In this document: in pieces, positions 44,443 to 53,094 of the stretch
How the letters are laid out: every line of letters begins with the position of its first letter
Position numbering within the stretch: position 1 is the stretch's first letter
NCBI GenBank assembly: GCA_013138735.1
Contig: WTCE01000054.1
Coordinates: 1 to 64,000 of the forward strand
Source of the DNA: Crocinitomix sp.
Lineage (GTDB): Bacteria; Bacteroidota; Bacteroidia; Flavobacteriales_D; Crocinitomicaceae
DNA: 64,000 nt
Reading direction: 5' to 3'
Program-made: the position numbers and the translations under genes
The notes under the pieces: model-generated
Database searches by the model: none
What the model was told of the DNA's origin: nothing
Seen by the model: only the letters and a program-made list of their open reading frames with translations

Positions 44443-44883
44443 ATGAAAAATCTTTTATTTATCCTCACATTTATTTGCTCAACAGCAATGATTTCTTGCG
44501 GTGGAGAAGTTGCTGACAATGCGGGAGACACCAGCACAGCAGAAGACAGTGGTATTGATGGTTGCGAAATGGTTGACCCTAATCAAACTGGTTGCGATAT
44601 GTCAAATTGCGACAAAACAGATTGCGACAAATCGAAATGCGACAAAAAATGTGATATGGCGGATTGTGATATGGCAGATTGCGATATATCGAAATGTGAT
44701 AAAAAATGTGACAAAAATAAAGGTTGTGAAAAAACTAATTGCGATAAATATGGTTGTGATGACGCTGAAGGCTGCACGGAAGAATGTATGGCTGATTGTT
44801 TGGAGAATTGTGAAAACCCCGACAAATGCATAAAAATGTGTGAGAAGGATTCGACAGACGGAACTTGCGACGGAGCAGAATAA
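44443..44883 (+). CDS. Cysteine/aspartate-repeat lipoprotein
   Basis: A 146-aa lipoprotein: hydrophobic N-terminus, lipobox MISC (about Cys19), then an acidic linker. From about residue 40 the chain is a five-residue repeat C-[DE]-x-x-x (CDMSNCDKTDCDKSKCDKKC and onward) with about 20 cysteines in 100 residues and almost as many Asp. The repeats are visible as a 15-bp period in the DNA. The spacing and acid/thiol content suggest metal binding or a disulfide-rich rod; neither is shown. I recognise no named family. The gene has its own strong terminator. Confidence 0.8.
   Translation: MKNLLFILTFICSTAMISCGGEVADNAGDTSTAEDSGIDGCEMVDPNQTGCDMSNCDKTDCDKSKCDKKCDMADCDMADCDISKCDKKCDKNKGCEKTNCDKYGCDDAEGCTEECMADCLENCENPDKCIKMCEKDSTDGTCDGAE
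44520..44760 (+). repeat. 15-bp tandem coding repeat
   Basis: TGYGAYAAA/TGTGATATG-type units recur with a 15-bp period inside the lipoprotein gene and encode C-D-x-x-x. The copies are diverged at third positions, suggesting selection on the protein. Confidence 0.6.
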
Positions 44884-44902
44884 CATAAAAATTAATAAAC
44901 CT

Positions 44903-44940
44903 AAAGCATCTCTAAACAAGCGTTTAAGAGGTGCTTTTTT
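44903..44940 (+). terminator. Intrinsic terminator of the Cys-rich lipoprotein gene
   Basis: AAAGCATCTCTAAAC pairs with GTTTAAGAGGTGCTTT (one bulge, one G-U) around a short loop. T6 follows. Confidence 0.85.
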
Positions 44941-44953
44941 ATACTAAATAACA

Positions 44954-45739
44954 GTGAACACAAAAGATGAAATTGTAAAAGATTGGCTAGTAAGATATAC
45001 AGGAACCGCCTTAGAAGATTTTGGCGAATATATTCTCTTGTCTAATTTCAATAAATATGTTGAAATTTTTGCGGGAATGTATGACGTTCCAATCAACGGT
45101 ATGGATAAAGCTATGCCAAATGCTACGGCAAACGGAATTACATTCATTAATTTCAGCATGGGAAGTGCAAACGCGGCAACAATTATGGATTTGTTAAGCG
45201 CCATCTCTCCCAAAGCTTGTTTATTTTTAGGAAAATGTGGTGGTTTAAAACGAAAAACTTTAATTGGCGACCTTATTTTACCAATTGCTGCCATTCGCGG
45301 TGAAGGTACATCTAATGATTATTTCCCACCAGAAATCCCTGCCCTACCGGCATTTACATTACAAAGGGCTGTATCTGCAACCATTCGTGATTTTAAACGC
45401 GATTATTGGACAGGCACCGTTTACACCACCAACCGAAGGGTTTGGGAACATGATCAAGAATTTAAAGAATACTTGCGCAAAACACGCGCAATGGCCATTG
45501 ATATGGAAACTGCTACGCTCTTTATCACTGGATTTGCAAATAAAATACCAACTGGGGCATTGCTACTTGTCTCAGATCAACCAATGATCGCTGAAGGTGT
45601 AAAAACCAGCAAAAGCGACGAAAATGTCTCAAAGAATTATGTCAATGAGCATATTGAAATCGGAATAAAATCTTTGGAAGAAATTAAAAACAATGGAACG
45701 GCGGTAAAGCACTTAAGATTCCCCTACTCGGAAGAATAA
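44954..45739 (+). CDS. amn: AMP nucleosidase (short, Bacteroidota type)
   Basis: A 261-aa enzyme hydrolysing AMP to adenine and ribose 5-phosphate (PNP/UDP phosphorylase fold). It lacks the N-terminal domain of E. coli Amn, which is normal for Bacteroidota. Visible core: LSNFNKYVEIFA, FSMGSANAATIMDLL (phosphate/ribose region), FLGKCGGLK, AIDMETATLFI (base-ribose recognition) and LLVSDQPM with the catalytic Asp. The start is GTG 44954; no ATG is available upstream. The role is control of AMP level and purine salvage. Confidence 0.9.
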   Translation: MNTKDEIVKDWLVRYTGTALEDFGEYILLSNFNKYVEIFAGMYDVPINGMDKAMPNATANGITFINFSMGSANAATIMDLLSAISPKACLFLGKCGGLKRKTLIGDLILPIAAIRGEGTSNDYFPPEIPALPAFTLQRAVSATIRDFKRDYWTGTVYTTNRRVWEHDQEFKEYLRKTRAMAIDMETATLFITGFANKIPTGALLLVSDQPMIAEGVKTSKSDENVSKNYVNEHIEIGIKSLEEIKNNGTAVKHLRFPYSEE

Positions 45740-45775
45740 AAACTTCATATTTTAACGGTCACTAATTACCTCTAC

Positions 45776-47011
45776 TTGGACCAACAGTATAATTTGCAAA
45801 ACGAAGGTATTCTTGAATACTCTTCTATAGAACGTTATCGTGAAAAGGCGCTCATTAAAATGGGTACCCGAATTTCTGTTTTATTTATTGTACTTTTCAC
45901 ATCATTGACTATCGCCTTTTTCAACGGACCAGTTAATTCTTTGATAGGCTACATTGTCACAAGCTTTGTAGCAACCATGTTGCTGATACATCTTCGAATT
46001 TATAAGAAGCCAAAAGTTATCTTTGCCATTTATGGCATTTGTGGATCATTAATCGCATTATCATCATGCGTATTTGTACACGATATTTCTCATTATGTTG
46101 ATTTTTTATGGATCCTTGTTTGCACGTTTACAGTTTATTTAGGCGGATATAGAAAGTTAGGCTTATTTGTTTTGATATTTAACGCCATTGGAATGGGGTA
46201 TTTCATATATTTCAGACACAATATTCATATTGACATTATTCAAGAATTTGATATAGCACAATTAACCGGTGCCTACCTTGAGATTTTACTTTGCCTTTAC
46301 TCCTTAGCGTACTTAATGTATCAGTTTATTGATTTTCAAGAATATAACGACAGACAAATAAAGCTGAAAAACGCATCTTTAGTTGCGAATAATCAAGTGA
46401 TTGAAAAACAGAACTTGGAAAACATCACTTTGTTAAAAGAAATTCATCACCGTGTTAAAAATAACCTACAAATTATTGTGAGTCTACTAAGACTTCAAAA
46501 AAATGAATTGCATTCGGATGAATCACGCGACCAATTTCAAGAAGCTATTAACCGCGTTTTAGTCATGTCATCCATACATCAAAAATTGTATCAGCAAGAC
46601 AACCTAATCGACGTAAACCTTAAGCAGTACTTAGAGGAACTCATTGGTGAATTGAAAGTACTTTTTAAAAATCAACAACAAATTGACATTACCGTCAAAT
46701 GCGATTTTCCTCATTTGGGTTTAAAAACAATGATTCCGGTAGGTTTAATCATCAATGAATTAGTGTCTAACTCCTTAAAATATGCCTTTGCCAATTCAGA
46801 AAATGGAAAAATAGAAATAGTGATTACCAAGACTGAGCTTGGATTCAACCTTCAATTCAAAGATAACGGCGAATGGATTGAGAAAGAAGGTAAAGGAGGT
46901 TTTGGTTTGGAACTTATTGAAGTATTCACCAATCAATTAAATGGTACACGCACATTCGAAACGAATGAAGAGGGATCAAATTACTTATTTGAGCTAGAAT
47001 TTGCCGATTAG
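45776..47011 (+). CDS. Membrane sensor histidine kinase (HisKA_2 family)
   Basis: A 411-aa protein. Residues about 30-185 hold five to six TM helices with no periplasmic sensor domain of note. A linker coiled coil leads to the HisKA_2 dimerisation motif EIHHRVKNNLQIIVSLLRL, with the phospho-acceptor His at about 224/225. The ATPase domain has the N-box NELVSNSLKYAF, DNGEW and GGFGLELIEVF. It starts with TTG 45776; no ATG is upstream in frame. No response regulator is adjacent, so it is an orphan kinase, possibly with a 7TM-like (MASE-type) sensing head. Confidence 0.9.
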   Translation: MDQQYNLQNEGILEYSSIERYREKALIKMGTRISVLFIVLFTSLTIAFFNGPVNSLIGYIVTSFVATMLLIHLRIYKKPKVIFAIYGICGSLIALSSCVFVHDISHYVDFLWILVCTFTVYLGGYRKLGLFVLIFNAIGMGYFIYFRHNIHIDIIQEFDIAQLTGAYLEILLCLYSLAYLMYQFIDFQEYNDRQIKLKNASLVANNQVIEKQNLENITLLKEIHHRVKNNLQIIVSLLRLQKNELHSDESRDQFQEAINRVLVMSSIHQKLYQQDNLIDVNLKQYLEELIGELKVLFKNQQQIDITVKCDFPHLGLKTMIPVGLIINELVSNSLKYAFANSENGKIEIVITKTELGFNLQFKDNGEWIEKEGKGGFGLELIEVFTNQLNGTRTFETNEEGSNYLFELEFAD

Positions 47012-47082
47012 GGCTTAAAAATTCAGTCAATTAACGACCTAGCATTCAATAGTGGCTTTTTATTTTTAATTTAGAGTCAACT

Positions 47083-48081
47083 ATGAAATCAAGAAGAGAA
47101 TTTATTAAAATAGGCGCTGTAGGAACTGCCGCCCTTTTGACTCAAACCGCCTGCGCTGCGGACGATAAGTCGGAAGACAATCCAATTATTGCGACTGAAA
47201 CAATTGCGATTAAACCGATTGTTTTATCAACTTGGAACCATGGCATTGATGCTAATAAAGCAGCATGGGAAATATTAAGCAAAAACGGAACAGCATTAGA
47301 CGCTGTGGAACAAGGTGTACGTGTAACTGAATCTGACCCCGAAAACCAAAGTGTTGGTTTGGGAGGTTTACCAGATAGAGATGGTTATGTTACACTAGAC
47401 GCCTGCATTATGGATCATAACAGTAATTGCGGTGCAGTTGCCTATTTACAAGACATTGAAAACCCAATTTCTGTCGCACGTAAAGTCATGGAAGACACGC
47501 CACACGTAATGTTGGCGGGTGACGGTGCTTTTGAATTTGCATTGGAAAAAGGATTTACGAAAACGAACCTTTTAACTGAAAAATCGAAAGAAGCCTGGCT
47601 AAATTGGTTGGCTGAATCTGAATATGAACCACAAATTAACAGTGAAAACCACGACACCATTGGTATGATTGCCATTGATGAAAGCGGAAACCTGGCTGGC
47701 GCTTGCACAACTAGCGGAATGGCTTATAAATTGCACGGCCGCGTAGGAGATTCACCAATAATTGGAGCCGGCTTATTTGTAGACAATGAAATTGGAGCCG
47801 CCTGTGCTACTGGCGTTGGCGAAGCTGTTATAAGGACTGCAGGAAGCGCAATTGTAGTTGAATTAATGCGACATGGCAAAACACCTCAAGAAGCTTGTGA
47901 AGAGGCTGTGGCAAGGATTATAAGCAAACACAAGGATTTGACCAATATGCAAGTTGGCTTTATCGCGCTGAATAAAAAAGGAGAATACGGTTGTCATAGT
48001 GTTTATGCTGGATTCAATATTGCAGTTAGACATACTGATTTTGAAGAAATGGTAGACGCTCAATACGAAATGGAATGGTAA
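47083..48081 (+). CDS. Glycosylasparaginase (Tat-exported Ntn hydrolase)
   Basis: A 332-aa N4-(beta-N-acetylglucosaminyl)-L-asparaginase: it cleaves the GlcNAc-Asn bond of N-glycopeptides. The N-terminus MKSRREFIKIGAVGTAALL has a twin-Arg motif (SRREFIK), so it is exported folded. The self-cleavage/nucleophile Thr is Thr192 in ENHDTIGMIAID, the HDTIGM motif of the family. GRVGDSPIIGAG and CATGVGEA follow. Length fits the family (about 330). It overlaps the GH20 gene by 7 bp and starts a glycan-degradation unit. Confidence 0.93.
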   Translation: MKSRREFIKIGAVGTAALLTQTACAADDKSEDNPIIATETIAIKPIVLSTWNHGIDANKAAWEILSKNGTALDAVEQGVRVTESDPENQSVGLGGLPDRDGYVTLDACIMDHNSNCGAVAYLQDIENPISVARKVMEDTPHVMLAGDGAFEFALEKGFTKTNLLTEKSKEAWLNWLAESEYEPQINSENHDTIGMIAIDESGNLAGACTTSGMAYKLHGRVGDSPIIGAGLFVDNEIGAACATGVGEAVIRTAGSAIVVELMRHGKTPQEACEEAVARIISKHKDLTNMQVGFIALNKKGEYGCHSVYAGFNIAVRHTDFEEMVDAQYEMEW

Positions 48082-50351
48082 AGTCTCTTTTTTCGCTAGG
48101 ATTAATCTTGTGCCTTGTTAGTTGTGGATCAAATTCCAAACAACCGGATGTAGTCTTTGTTGCTGCCGACTCATTAAACCTAATTCCTTACCCGCAAGCT
48201 ATTGAAAAAGGTGAAGGTTATTTCAAGATGAATGAAGAAGTCAACTTCTTTTTCTCTGATGAAATAAGTTCAGAAGGATTAGACTTAATCAATTCATTTA
48301 TAGACTCAAAAACAAATTCAATTAAACCAAACATTGAATCAAAATCAAATGCAAATACATGCCATTTAATTTTATCAAACGACTTTGAATCACTAAACAA
48401 CAGTCCTGAAGCGTATGAGATTAACGTTACAAATAAAGACCTAACATTAACCGCTAAAACCATTAATGGACTTCGGTACGGCATTCAAACTTTAAAACAA
48501 ATGCGTGCCCAAACTAAGTCCGCAACTGAAAGTGCTTATTTGCTGCCAGCAATGAAAATAACTGACTTCCCTCGATTCCAGCACCGTGGCTTGCTACTTG
48601 ATGTGTGCAGGCATTATTTTGATATCGAAGTGTTATTGAAATATTTGGAATCAATGGAGTATTTCAAAATGAATGTGCTACATCTACATTTAACAGAGGA
48701 TCAAGGGTGGCGCATGCCAATAGACGCCTATCCTTTATTGAACCAAATTAGTAGTTGGAGATTGGACACAAATGGTAATCAATATGGAGGTTTTTACTCA
48801 AAAGATGACCTCAAGTACCTTGTTGAATTTGCCACAGACCGCAACATTACGATTATTCCAGAAATTGAATTACCAGGGCATTCTCAAGCGGCTTTGGCTG
48901 CCTATCCACAATTCTCTTGCAATGGCGGTCCTATAGAAGTTGTAAATGATTGGGGCGTTTTTAAAGAGATTTACTGCGCAGGCAATGATTCTACCTTTGT
49001 TTTCATAGAGAATATTCTAACAGAGGTGATGGAGATTTTTCCTTCGGAATATATTCACATAGGTGGAGATGAAGCACCCAAATTCAGATGGGAACATTGC
49101 GATAAATGCCAAAAACGCATGCTTGACGAAGGCTTGAAGGATGAACATGAATTACAAGCCTACTTTATTCAGCGCATTGAAAGCTTTTTAAATGAAAATG
49201 GCAGAAAATTAATTGGATGGGATGAAATTTTAGAAGGCGGCCTCTCTCCCACTGCTGCCGTGCAAAGTTGGCGCGGAATGGATGGTGGAAAACAAGCTGC
49301 AGAAACAAAGCATGAAGTTGTCATGTCTCCAACAAGTCATTGTTATTTGGATTATAGCCTTAACTCAATTGATTTAGAAAAGATTTATTCATTTGATCCT
49401 ATTCCGGTTGATTTGGCAGAAGAATATCACCAATATATTATTGGCGGAGAATGTAATATGTGGACAGAGCATGTACCTAATGAAGCCAATTTAGATTCTA
49501 AGGTATTTCCGCGTATGATTGGCTTAGCAGAGGCTTTATGGTCTTATCCAGAGGAGCGGAATTTTGAAGACTTCTATAAAAGACTGCAATACCACTACCC
49601 TGTTTTAACAGACTTCGGAATTGATTACGGTTTGGAGACCATTGGAGCAACAATTACGCAAGAATTTAGAGATTCAGGAGTGTTTATAATCTTAAATAAA
49701 AATTTGTCTGATTTGGAATTGAAACATAGCAAAAGGGGCGGTCGCCATGCTGAAATGCTTTGGGAGTATGAAGGACCATTTCCAATGTTGACACAGGATT
49801 TACGAGTCCAGGCATATAAAAATGACGAACCTTATGGAGAAGAGATCACTCAAGGTTTTAATGTTCACCAAGGAGTAAACAAAAAAGTGACATATACCAC
49901 CCCATGGAGTGATTGGTATGCAGGAAATGGCGAAAAAAACTTAGTAGATGGAAAATTAGGCTCAATTGACTTTAGAGATGGCAATTGGCAAGGCTTTTGG
50001 GGAGAAGACATTGACGTCACCATTGATTTGGGGGAAAGTCAACATTTTTTAGGTGTAAGCGCCAATTTTTATCAATACGCCAATTCTTGGATCTTTAGTC
50101 CTAAGCGGGTGACCTTTCAAATCTCTACAAATGGAGAAGAATGGAAGGATAAATCAGTTCGAACCTTCAATAGCATTGATTTGTCTAATAAAAAAAGTAT
50201 TCAAAAAGTGTCGTTCGGATCAGATTTGATGCAAGGATTCTATGGCAGATACATTCGTTTAACTGTTGAAAGCATTGGCAAAGTTCCAGACGGACACGAA
50301 GCAGCAGGGCAAGATAGTTGGTTGTTTATTGACGAAATAATTATTCAATAA
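48075..50351 (+). CDS. Beta-N-acetylhexosaminidase (GH20) lipoprotein
   Basis: A 758-aa exo-hexosaminidase releasing terminal GlcNAc/GalNAc. It has a lipoprotein signal with lipobox LVSC (Cys17). A GH20b N-terminal domain spans about 35-165. The TIM barrel is at about 170-500 with the catalytic pair Asp332-Glu333 (HIGGDEAPKFRW), plus HLHLTEDQGWR and WDEILEGG. The C-terminal region (about 610-758) contains an F5/8-type-C/CBM32-like carbohydrate module (NLVDGKLGS, FWGEDIDVTIDLGE). It shares a 7-bp overlap with glycosylasparaginase upstream and a 1-bp overlap (TAATG) with cutC downstream. Confidence 0.94.
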   Translation: MVKSLFSLGLILCLVSCGSNSKQPDVVFVAADSLNLIPYPQAIEKGEGYFKMNEEVNFFFSDEISSEGLDLINSFIDSKTNSIKPNIESKSNANTCHLILSNDFESLNNSPEAYEINVTNKDLTLTAKTINGLRYGIQTLKQMRAQTKSATESAYLLPAMKITDFPRFQHRGLLLDVCRHYFDIEVLLKYLESMEYFKMNVLHLHLTEDQGWRMPIDAYPLLNQISSWRLDTNGNQYGGFYSKDDLKYLVEFATDRNITIIPEIELPGHSQAALAAYPQFSCNGGPIEVVNDWGVFKEIYCAGNDSTFVFIENILTEVMEIFPSEYIHIGGDEAPKFRWEHCDKCQKRMLDEGLKDEHELQAYFIQRIESFLNENGRKLIGWDEILEGGLSPTAAVQSWRGMDGGKQAAETKHEVVMSPTSHCYLDYSLNSIDLEKIYSFDPIPVDLAEEYHQYIIGGECNMWTEHVPNEANLDSKVFPRMIGLAEALWSYPEERNFEDFYKRLQYHYPVLTDFGIDYGLETIGATITQEFRDSGVFIILNKNLSDLELKHSKRGGRHAEMLWEYEGPFPMLTQDLRVQAYKNDEPYGEEITQGFNVHQGVNKKVTYTTPWSDWYAGNGEKNLVDGKLGSIDFRDGNWQGFWGEDIDVTIDLGESQHFLGVSANFYQYANSWIFSPKRVTFQISTNGEEWKDKSVRTFNSIDLSNKKSIQKVSFGSDLMQGFYGRYIRLTVESIGKVPDGHEAAGQDSWLFIDEIIIQ

Positions 50352-51055
50352 TGGACGTTGAAGTTTGCATAGACTCTGTTGAAGGAACGATTGTAGCCAG
50401 TAAATATGGCGCCAAGCGCGTTGAATTATGTTCTGCGTTGAGTGAAGGTGGCCTAAGCCCTAGCCTTGCAATGATTGAAGCTTGTGTCAACAATTCTACT
50501 GCAGAAGTTTTTGTAATGATTCGACCAAGCGCCGGAGGATTCAATTATACTGAAGCGGAATTAGAGCTAATGGAGCGCGATATTAGAGCTGCAAGCAGTG
50601 TTGGGGCACACGGAGTTGTGTTTGGCGTGCTAAACGGCTTAAATGAGGTCGATATAAAAGCCAATCTATTTTTAATAGAAACCGCCATGGAATTAAAGCT
50701 AGGCACGACCTTTCACCGTGCTATTGATTTATGCTCAGATGTTGAAAAAGCATTGGAAGGCTTAATTAATCTAGGATTTGACCGCGTTTTAAGCTCAGGA
50801 GGTTGCTCAAATGCGGCTAAGGGATTGGAAAGAATTAAGAAAATGGTTGAATGTGCACAAGGCAGCATTGAAATTATGGCCGGAGCTGGCGTTGATGCGG
50901 AAAATGTACTTGAAATTATTAGCTCAGGAGTTGATGCGGTGCACTTTACAGCAAAAAAGCGCATTGATGAGGACTTAGCGTTGGATATGGGGCCAAAATA
51001 TGTGGTGGATGATGAGAAAATCAGAGAAATTATTGCATTAACAGCTTTGATTTGA
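50351..51055 (+). CDS. cutC: CutC family TIM-barrel protein
   Basis: A 234-aa CutC homolog, cytosolic, no signal peptide. Signature segments: VEVCIDSVEGTIVASKYGAKRVELCSAL..GG at the N-terminus, MIRPSAGGFNY, GVVFGVLN and TFHRAIDL, then the SSGG.SNAAKGLE strand and MAGAGVDAENV. CutC was named for copper tolerance, but the copper role is disputed and the fold is an enzyme-like TIM barrel. Here it is coupled (1-bp overlap) to hexosaminidase in a glycan operon, which argues for a role in amino-sugar or glycan metabolism (inference). Confidence 0.93.
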   Translation: MDVEVCIDSVEGTIVASKYGAKRVELCSALSEGGLSPSLAMIEACVNNSTAEVFVMIRPSAGGFNYTEAELELMERDIRAASSVGAHGVVFGVLNGLNEVDIKANLFLIETAMELKLGTTFHRAIDLCSDVEKALEGLINLGFDRVLSSGGCSNAAKGLERIKKMVECAQGSIEIMAGAGVDAENVLEIISSGVDAVHFTAKKRIDEDLALDMGPKYVVDDEKIREIIALTALI

Positions 51056-51115
51056 TTAAAAGTGATATCCGGCTAAACTCTTACTTTCTTTTTATTTCCA
51101 TTTGAGAGTCAATTA

Positions 51116-51691
51116 TCATAATAATTGATCCAGTATCCACTTTGTTCCCCAACTGGTGCTTAGAATAGTCTTTGAATACATTTTTTTTGTATCAGTTAAA
51201 TCATGATGATGACGACTATCGAAAGTCATCTCCATTACTCGAAGAACAAGGGCTTTATCGAGCATATCACTTTTCTCAACCATATCCCTGAACACCATAT
51301 AATCTGTATCGAATGGATTTGAAACTGTCTTCAAAAGTTTTCTCTTTTGGTATATTTTAAATTCGTCTCCCGACAGAATTATATATCGAGAATTTACAAT
51401 AGGTGAAATTAATTCGTATTCAGGTTTTAGATACCATCTCCCTCTGTGATTAAGAATCCCATATTTTCCAGTGGAATCTACAACGGTAGTAATTTTGCTC
51501 GTGAATGGAAATACCATCTTGAAAATTGGTTCAATAAATTCCTTACCATTTTTTTTAAATCCGAACACCCCTTCCTCATCCTGGTAGGACACAATATTTT
51601 TAAATGTCTGCTCTACTGAATCCGAATATACTTGTGCACTTGAATTCAGAAACAACAAAATAAAGGACAAAAGGATCAGGCTAATTTTCAT
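51116..51691 (-). CDS. Exported WG-repeat-like protein
   Basis: A 191-aa exported protein with a signal peptide of 19 residues (NSSAQ). Residues about 40-110 hold two or three weak WG/KWG-type beta repeats (GVFGFKKNGKEFIEPIFKMV, KYGILNHRGRWYLKPEYELI). The C-terminal part is helical with HHH. Unlike its six upstream neighbours it lacks the N-terminal NE.G..PFK motif and the CxxC, so it is not a paralog. It is promoted from the same kind of box (TAGATTTG, 4 nt before ATG). Function unknown. Confidence 0.75.
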   Translation of the reverse strand: MKISLILLSFILLFLNSSAQVYSDSVEQTFKNIVSYQDEEGVFGFKKNGKEFIEPIFKMVFPFTSKITTVVDSTGKYGILNHRGRWYLKPEYELISPIVNSRYIILSGDEFKIYQKRKLLKTVSNPFDTDYMVFRDMVEKSDMLDKALVLRVMEMTFDSRHHHDLTDTKKMYSKTILSTSWGTKWILDQLL

Positions 51692-51695
51692 GATT

Positions 51696-51703
51696 CAAAT
51701 CTA
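51696..51703 (-). promoter_or_regulatory. -7 box (TAGATTTG) abutting start; second box at 51706-51713
   Basis: On the minus strand TAGATTTG ends 4 nt before the ATG, and TAAATTTG lies just upstream (51706-51713). The first implies a leaderless mRNA, the second a leader of about 10 nt. Confidence 0.4.
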
Positions 51704-51721
51704 GGCAAATTTATAGACTGA

Positions 51722-52345
51722 CTAAAACTGATAACCTACTCTAATACTGGGCAATGTCGTCATAGTCATAAAAGGTGGGATATAAGATGACGTTGAAAGG
51801 ATAGAACCTACACGCGCCCATGTTTTTGATTGCTTCAAGGCCACATCCAACCCAAATAAAAAGCCTGATTTGAGTGTATATGAAAGGCTATATTGCAACT
51901 GTCCGCCTAATAAATAAAAGCGTTGATCGTAATCAAAATACCAAGCAGAATACGCACCTAAAAAGGTACCCGAATAGCCTGTAAGTCCGCCATAAATCAG
52001 AAACCTTAGATTACCCGTTAGTCCGCTGTGTTTCTCTCCATGCAATCGAATTCCAAGCCCTGTGGCAATACTCAATTCCTTGTATGCACCCGTTCCTGCG
52101 GCGGAAGGATTGCAGCTTTCGCAATAATCATTGATGCTGTTCTTTTCAATAATAAATTCGGTAGACCAGTGAAATCGCTCAAAGTAACGATTATAATAAA
52201 GCCCGCCGGTCAATTTAGGTTCAAAGGCTTGAGTCCATGTCTCAGCTGTTTTTTCAAGCTTAAAGGGGATTACTCCTATTTCATTCTTTTGTCCATAGGC
52301 GAAAGAAAACAAAACAAAGGTGAAAAGGGTTAAACTAATTTTCAT
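51722..52345 (-). CDS. CxxC barrel-like family protein, copy 1
   Basis: A 207-aa exported protein with a signal peptide to about residue 18 (FAYGQ). It is a member of a six-copy tandem family defined by NE[LIA]G[LIV].PFK[LI]EK (21-32), F.PK...GLYY (residues about 41-51), F.R[FL]HW, and a CxxC (here Cys75 and Cys78, YCESCNPS). The rest alternates amphipathic strands (LLGGQLQYSLSYTLKSGFLFGLDVALK). It ends IRVGYQF, with the terminal Phe of BAM-assembled barrels. Function unknown. It is closest to copy 2 in sequence. Confidence 0.78.
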   Translation of the reverse strand: MKISLTLFTFVLFSFAYGQKNEIGVIPFKLEKTAETWTQAFEPKLTGGLYYNRYFERFHWSTEFIIEKNSINDYCESCNPSAAGTGAYKELSIATGLGIRLHGEKHSGLTGNLRFLIYGGLTGYSGTFLGAYSAWYFDYDQRFYLLGGQLQYSLSYTLKSGFLFGLDVALKQSKTWARVGSILSTSSYIPPFMTMTTLPSIRVGYQF

Positions 52346-52349
52346 TGTT

Positions 52350-52357
52350 CAAATTTA
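52350..52357 (-). promoter_or_regulatory. -7 box (TAAATTTG) abutting start; second box at 52360-52367
   Basis: TAAATTTG ends 4 nt before the ATG of copy 1, and TATATTTG lies at 52360-52367. Two exact consensus boxes in tandem mirror the arrangement in front of the neighbouring gene. Confidence 0.45.
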
Positions 52358-52375
52358 GACAAATATATCAACTGG

Positions 52376-53002
52376 CTAAAAACGATACCCCACTCGAATA
52401 CTAGGGAAAGTTACTGCTAACACTGTTGGCTGGGTAATAGGCGAAGGAGTCATTGCAGTACCCCCAGACCGAGACAAAGCTTTTGAATACTTTAAAGCCG
52501 CATCTAAACCAAAGGAAACTCCAGATTTGAGCGTATACGAAAGGCTATATTGCAATTGGCCTCCAATCAAATAGTAAGGATTATTTATGTTGCTATAAAC
52601 GGGAAATAGACCTCCAAAAAAACGTCCAGTATATTTCGTTTTTGCCCCATAAAACATTAATCGCATGTCACCTCTAAGTCCACTTATCTTATCTCCATGT
52701 AGCCGCAAGCCAAGTCCAGTAGCAAAACTCATCTCTTTATAAACACCTTCGCCAGAGGTTGCGTCGTTGCAATTTCTGCAATAATCATGAATTTCGTTTT
52801 CTGCAAATATCAATTCAGTTGACCAATGAAATCGTTCAAAGAAATGATTGTAATAAAGGCCACTCGTGAATTTAGGCTCAAAATAATTATGTTGTGTTTC
52901 TGTTGATTTTTCAATCTTAAAAGGAATCAACCCTGCTTCATTTTTTTGGCCATAAGCCACTGATAAGAAGGAAAAAATGAGAATTACTAGCTTAATTTTC
53001 AT
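52376..53002 (-). CDS. CxxC barrel-like family protein, copy 2
   Basis: A 208-aa exported protein (signal peptide to about residue 18, VAYGQ). Family features are complete: NEAGLIPFKIEK, FEPKFTSGLYY, FFERFHW, and Cys75/Cys78 in YCRNCNDA. The strand LIGGQLQYSLSYTLKSGVSFGLDAALK is nearly identical to copy 1, which indicates a recent duplication. It ends IRVGYRF. It is transcribed on its own by a TAAATTTG box 4 nt from the start. Function unknown; likely in the outer membrane. Confidence 0.78.
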   Translation of the reverse strand: MKIKLVILIFSFLSVAYGQKNEAGLIPFKIEKSTETQHNYFEPKFTSGLYYNHFFERFHWSTELIFAENEIHDYCRNCNDATSGEGVYKEMSFATGLGLRLHGDKISGLRGDMRLMFYGAKTKYTGRFFGGLFPVYSNINNPYYLIGGQLQYSLSYTLKSGVSFGLDAALKYSKALSRSGGTAMTPSPITQPTVLAVTFPSIRVGYRF

Positions 53003-53006
53003 GTTT

Positions 53007-53014
53007 CAAATTTA
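53007..53014 (-). promoter_or_regulatory. -7 box (TAAATTTG) abutting start of copy 2
   Basis: Exact TAnnTTTG on the minus strand, 4 nt before the ATG. Confidence 0.45.
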
Positions 53015-53094
53015 GTTGAAGAATTCAAATTACTGATGCTATAACTTAGATAGATTTCCATTTTTTAAACAAGTCTATAACCGTACAAACAATG

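Noticed and set aside
44501..44919. Three alternative-frame ORFs over the Cys-rich lipoprotein (both strands)
   Set aside because: The 15-bp repeat keeps several frames open; only the 44443 frame has a signal peptide, sensible composition and a terminator placed after it.
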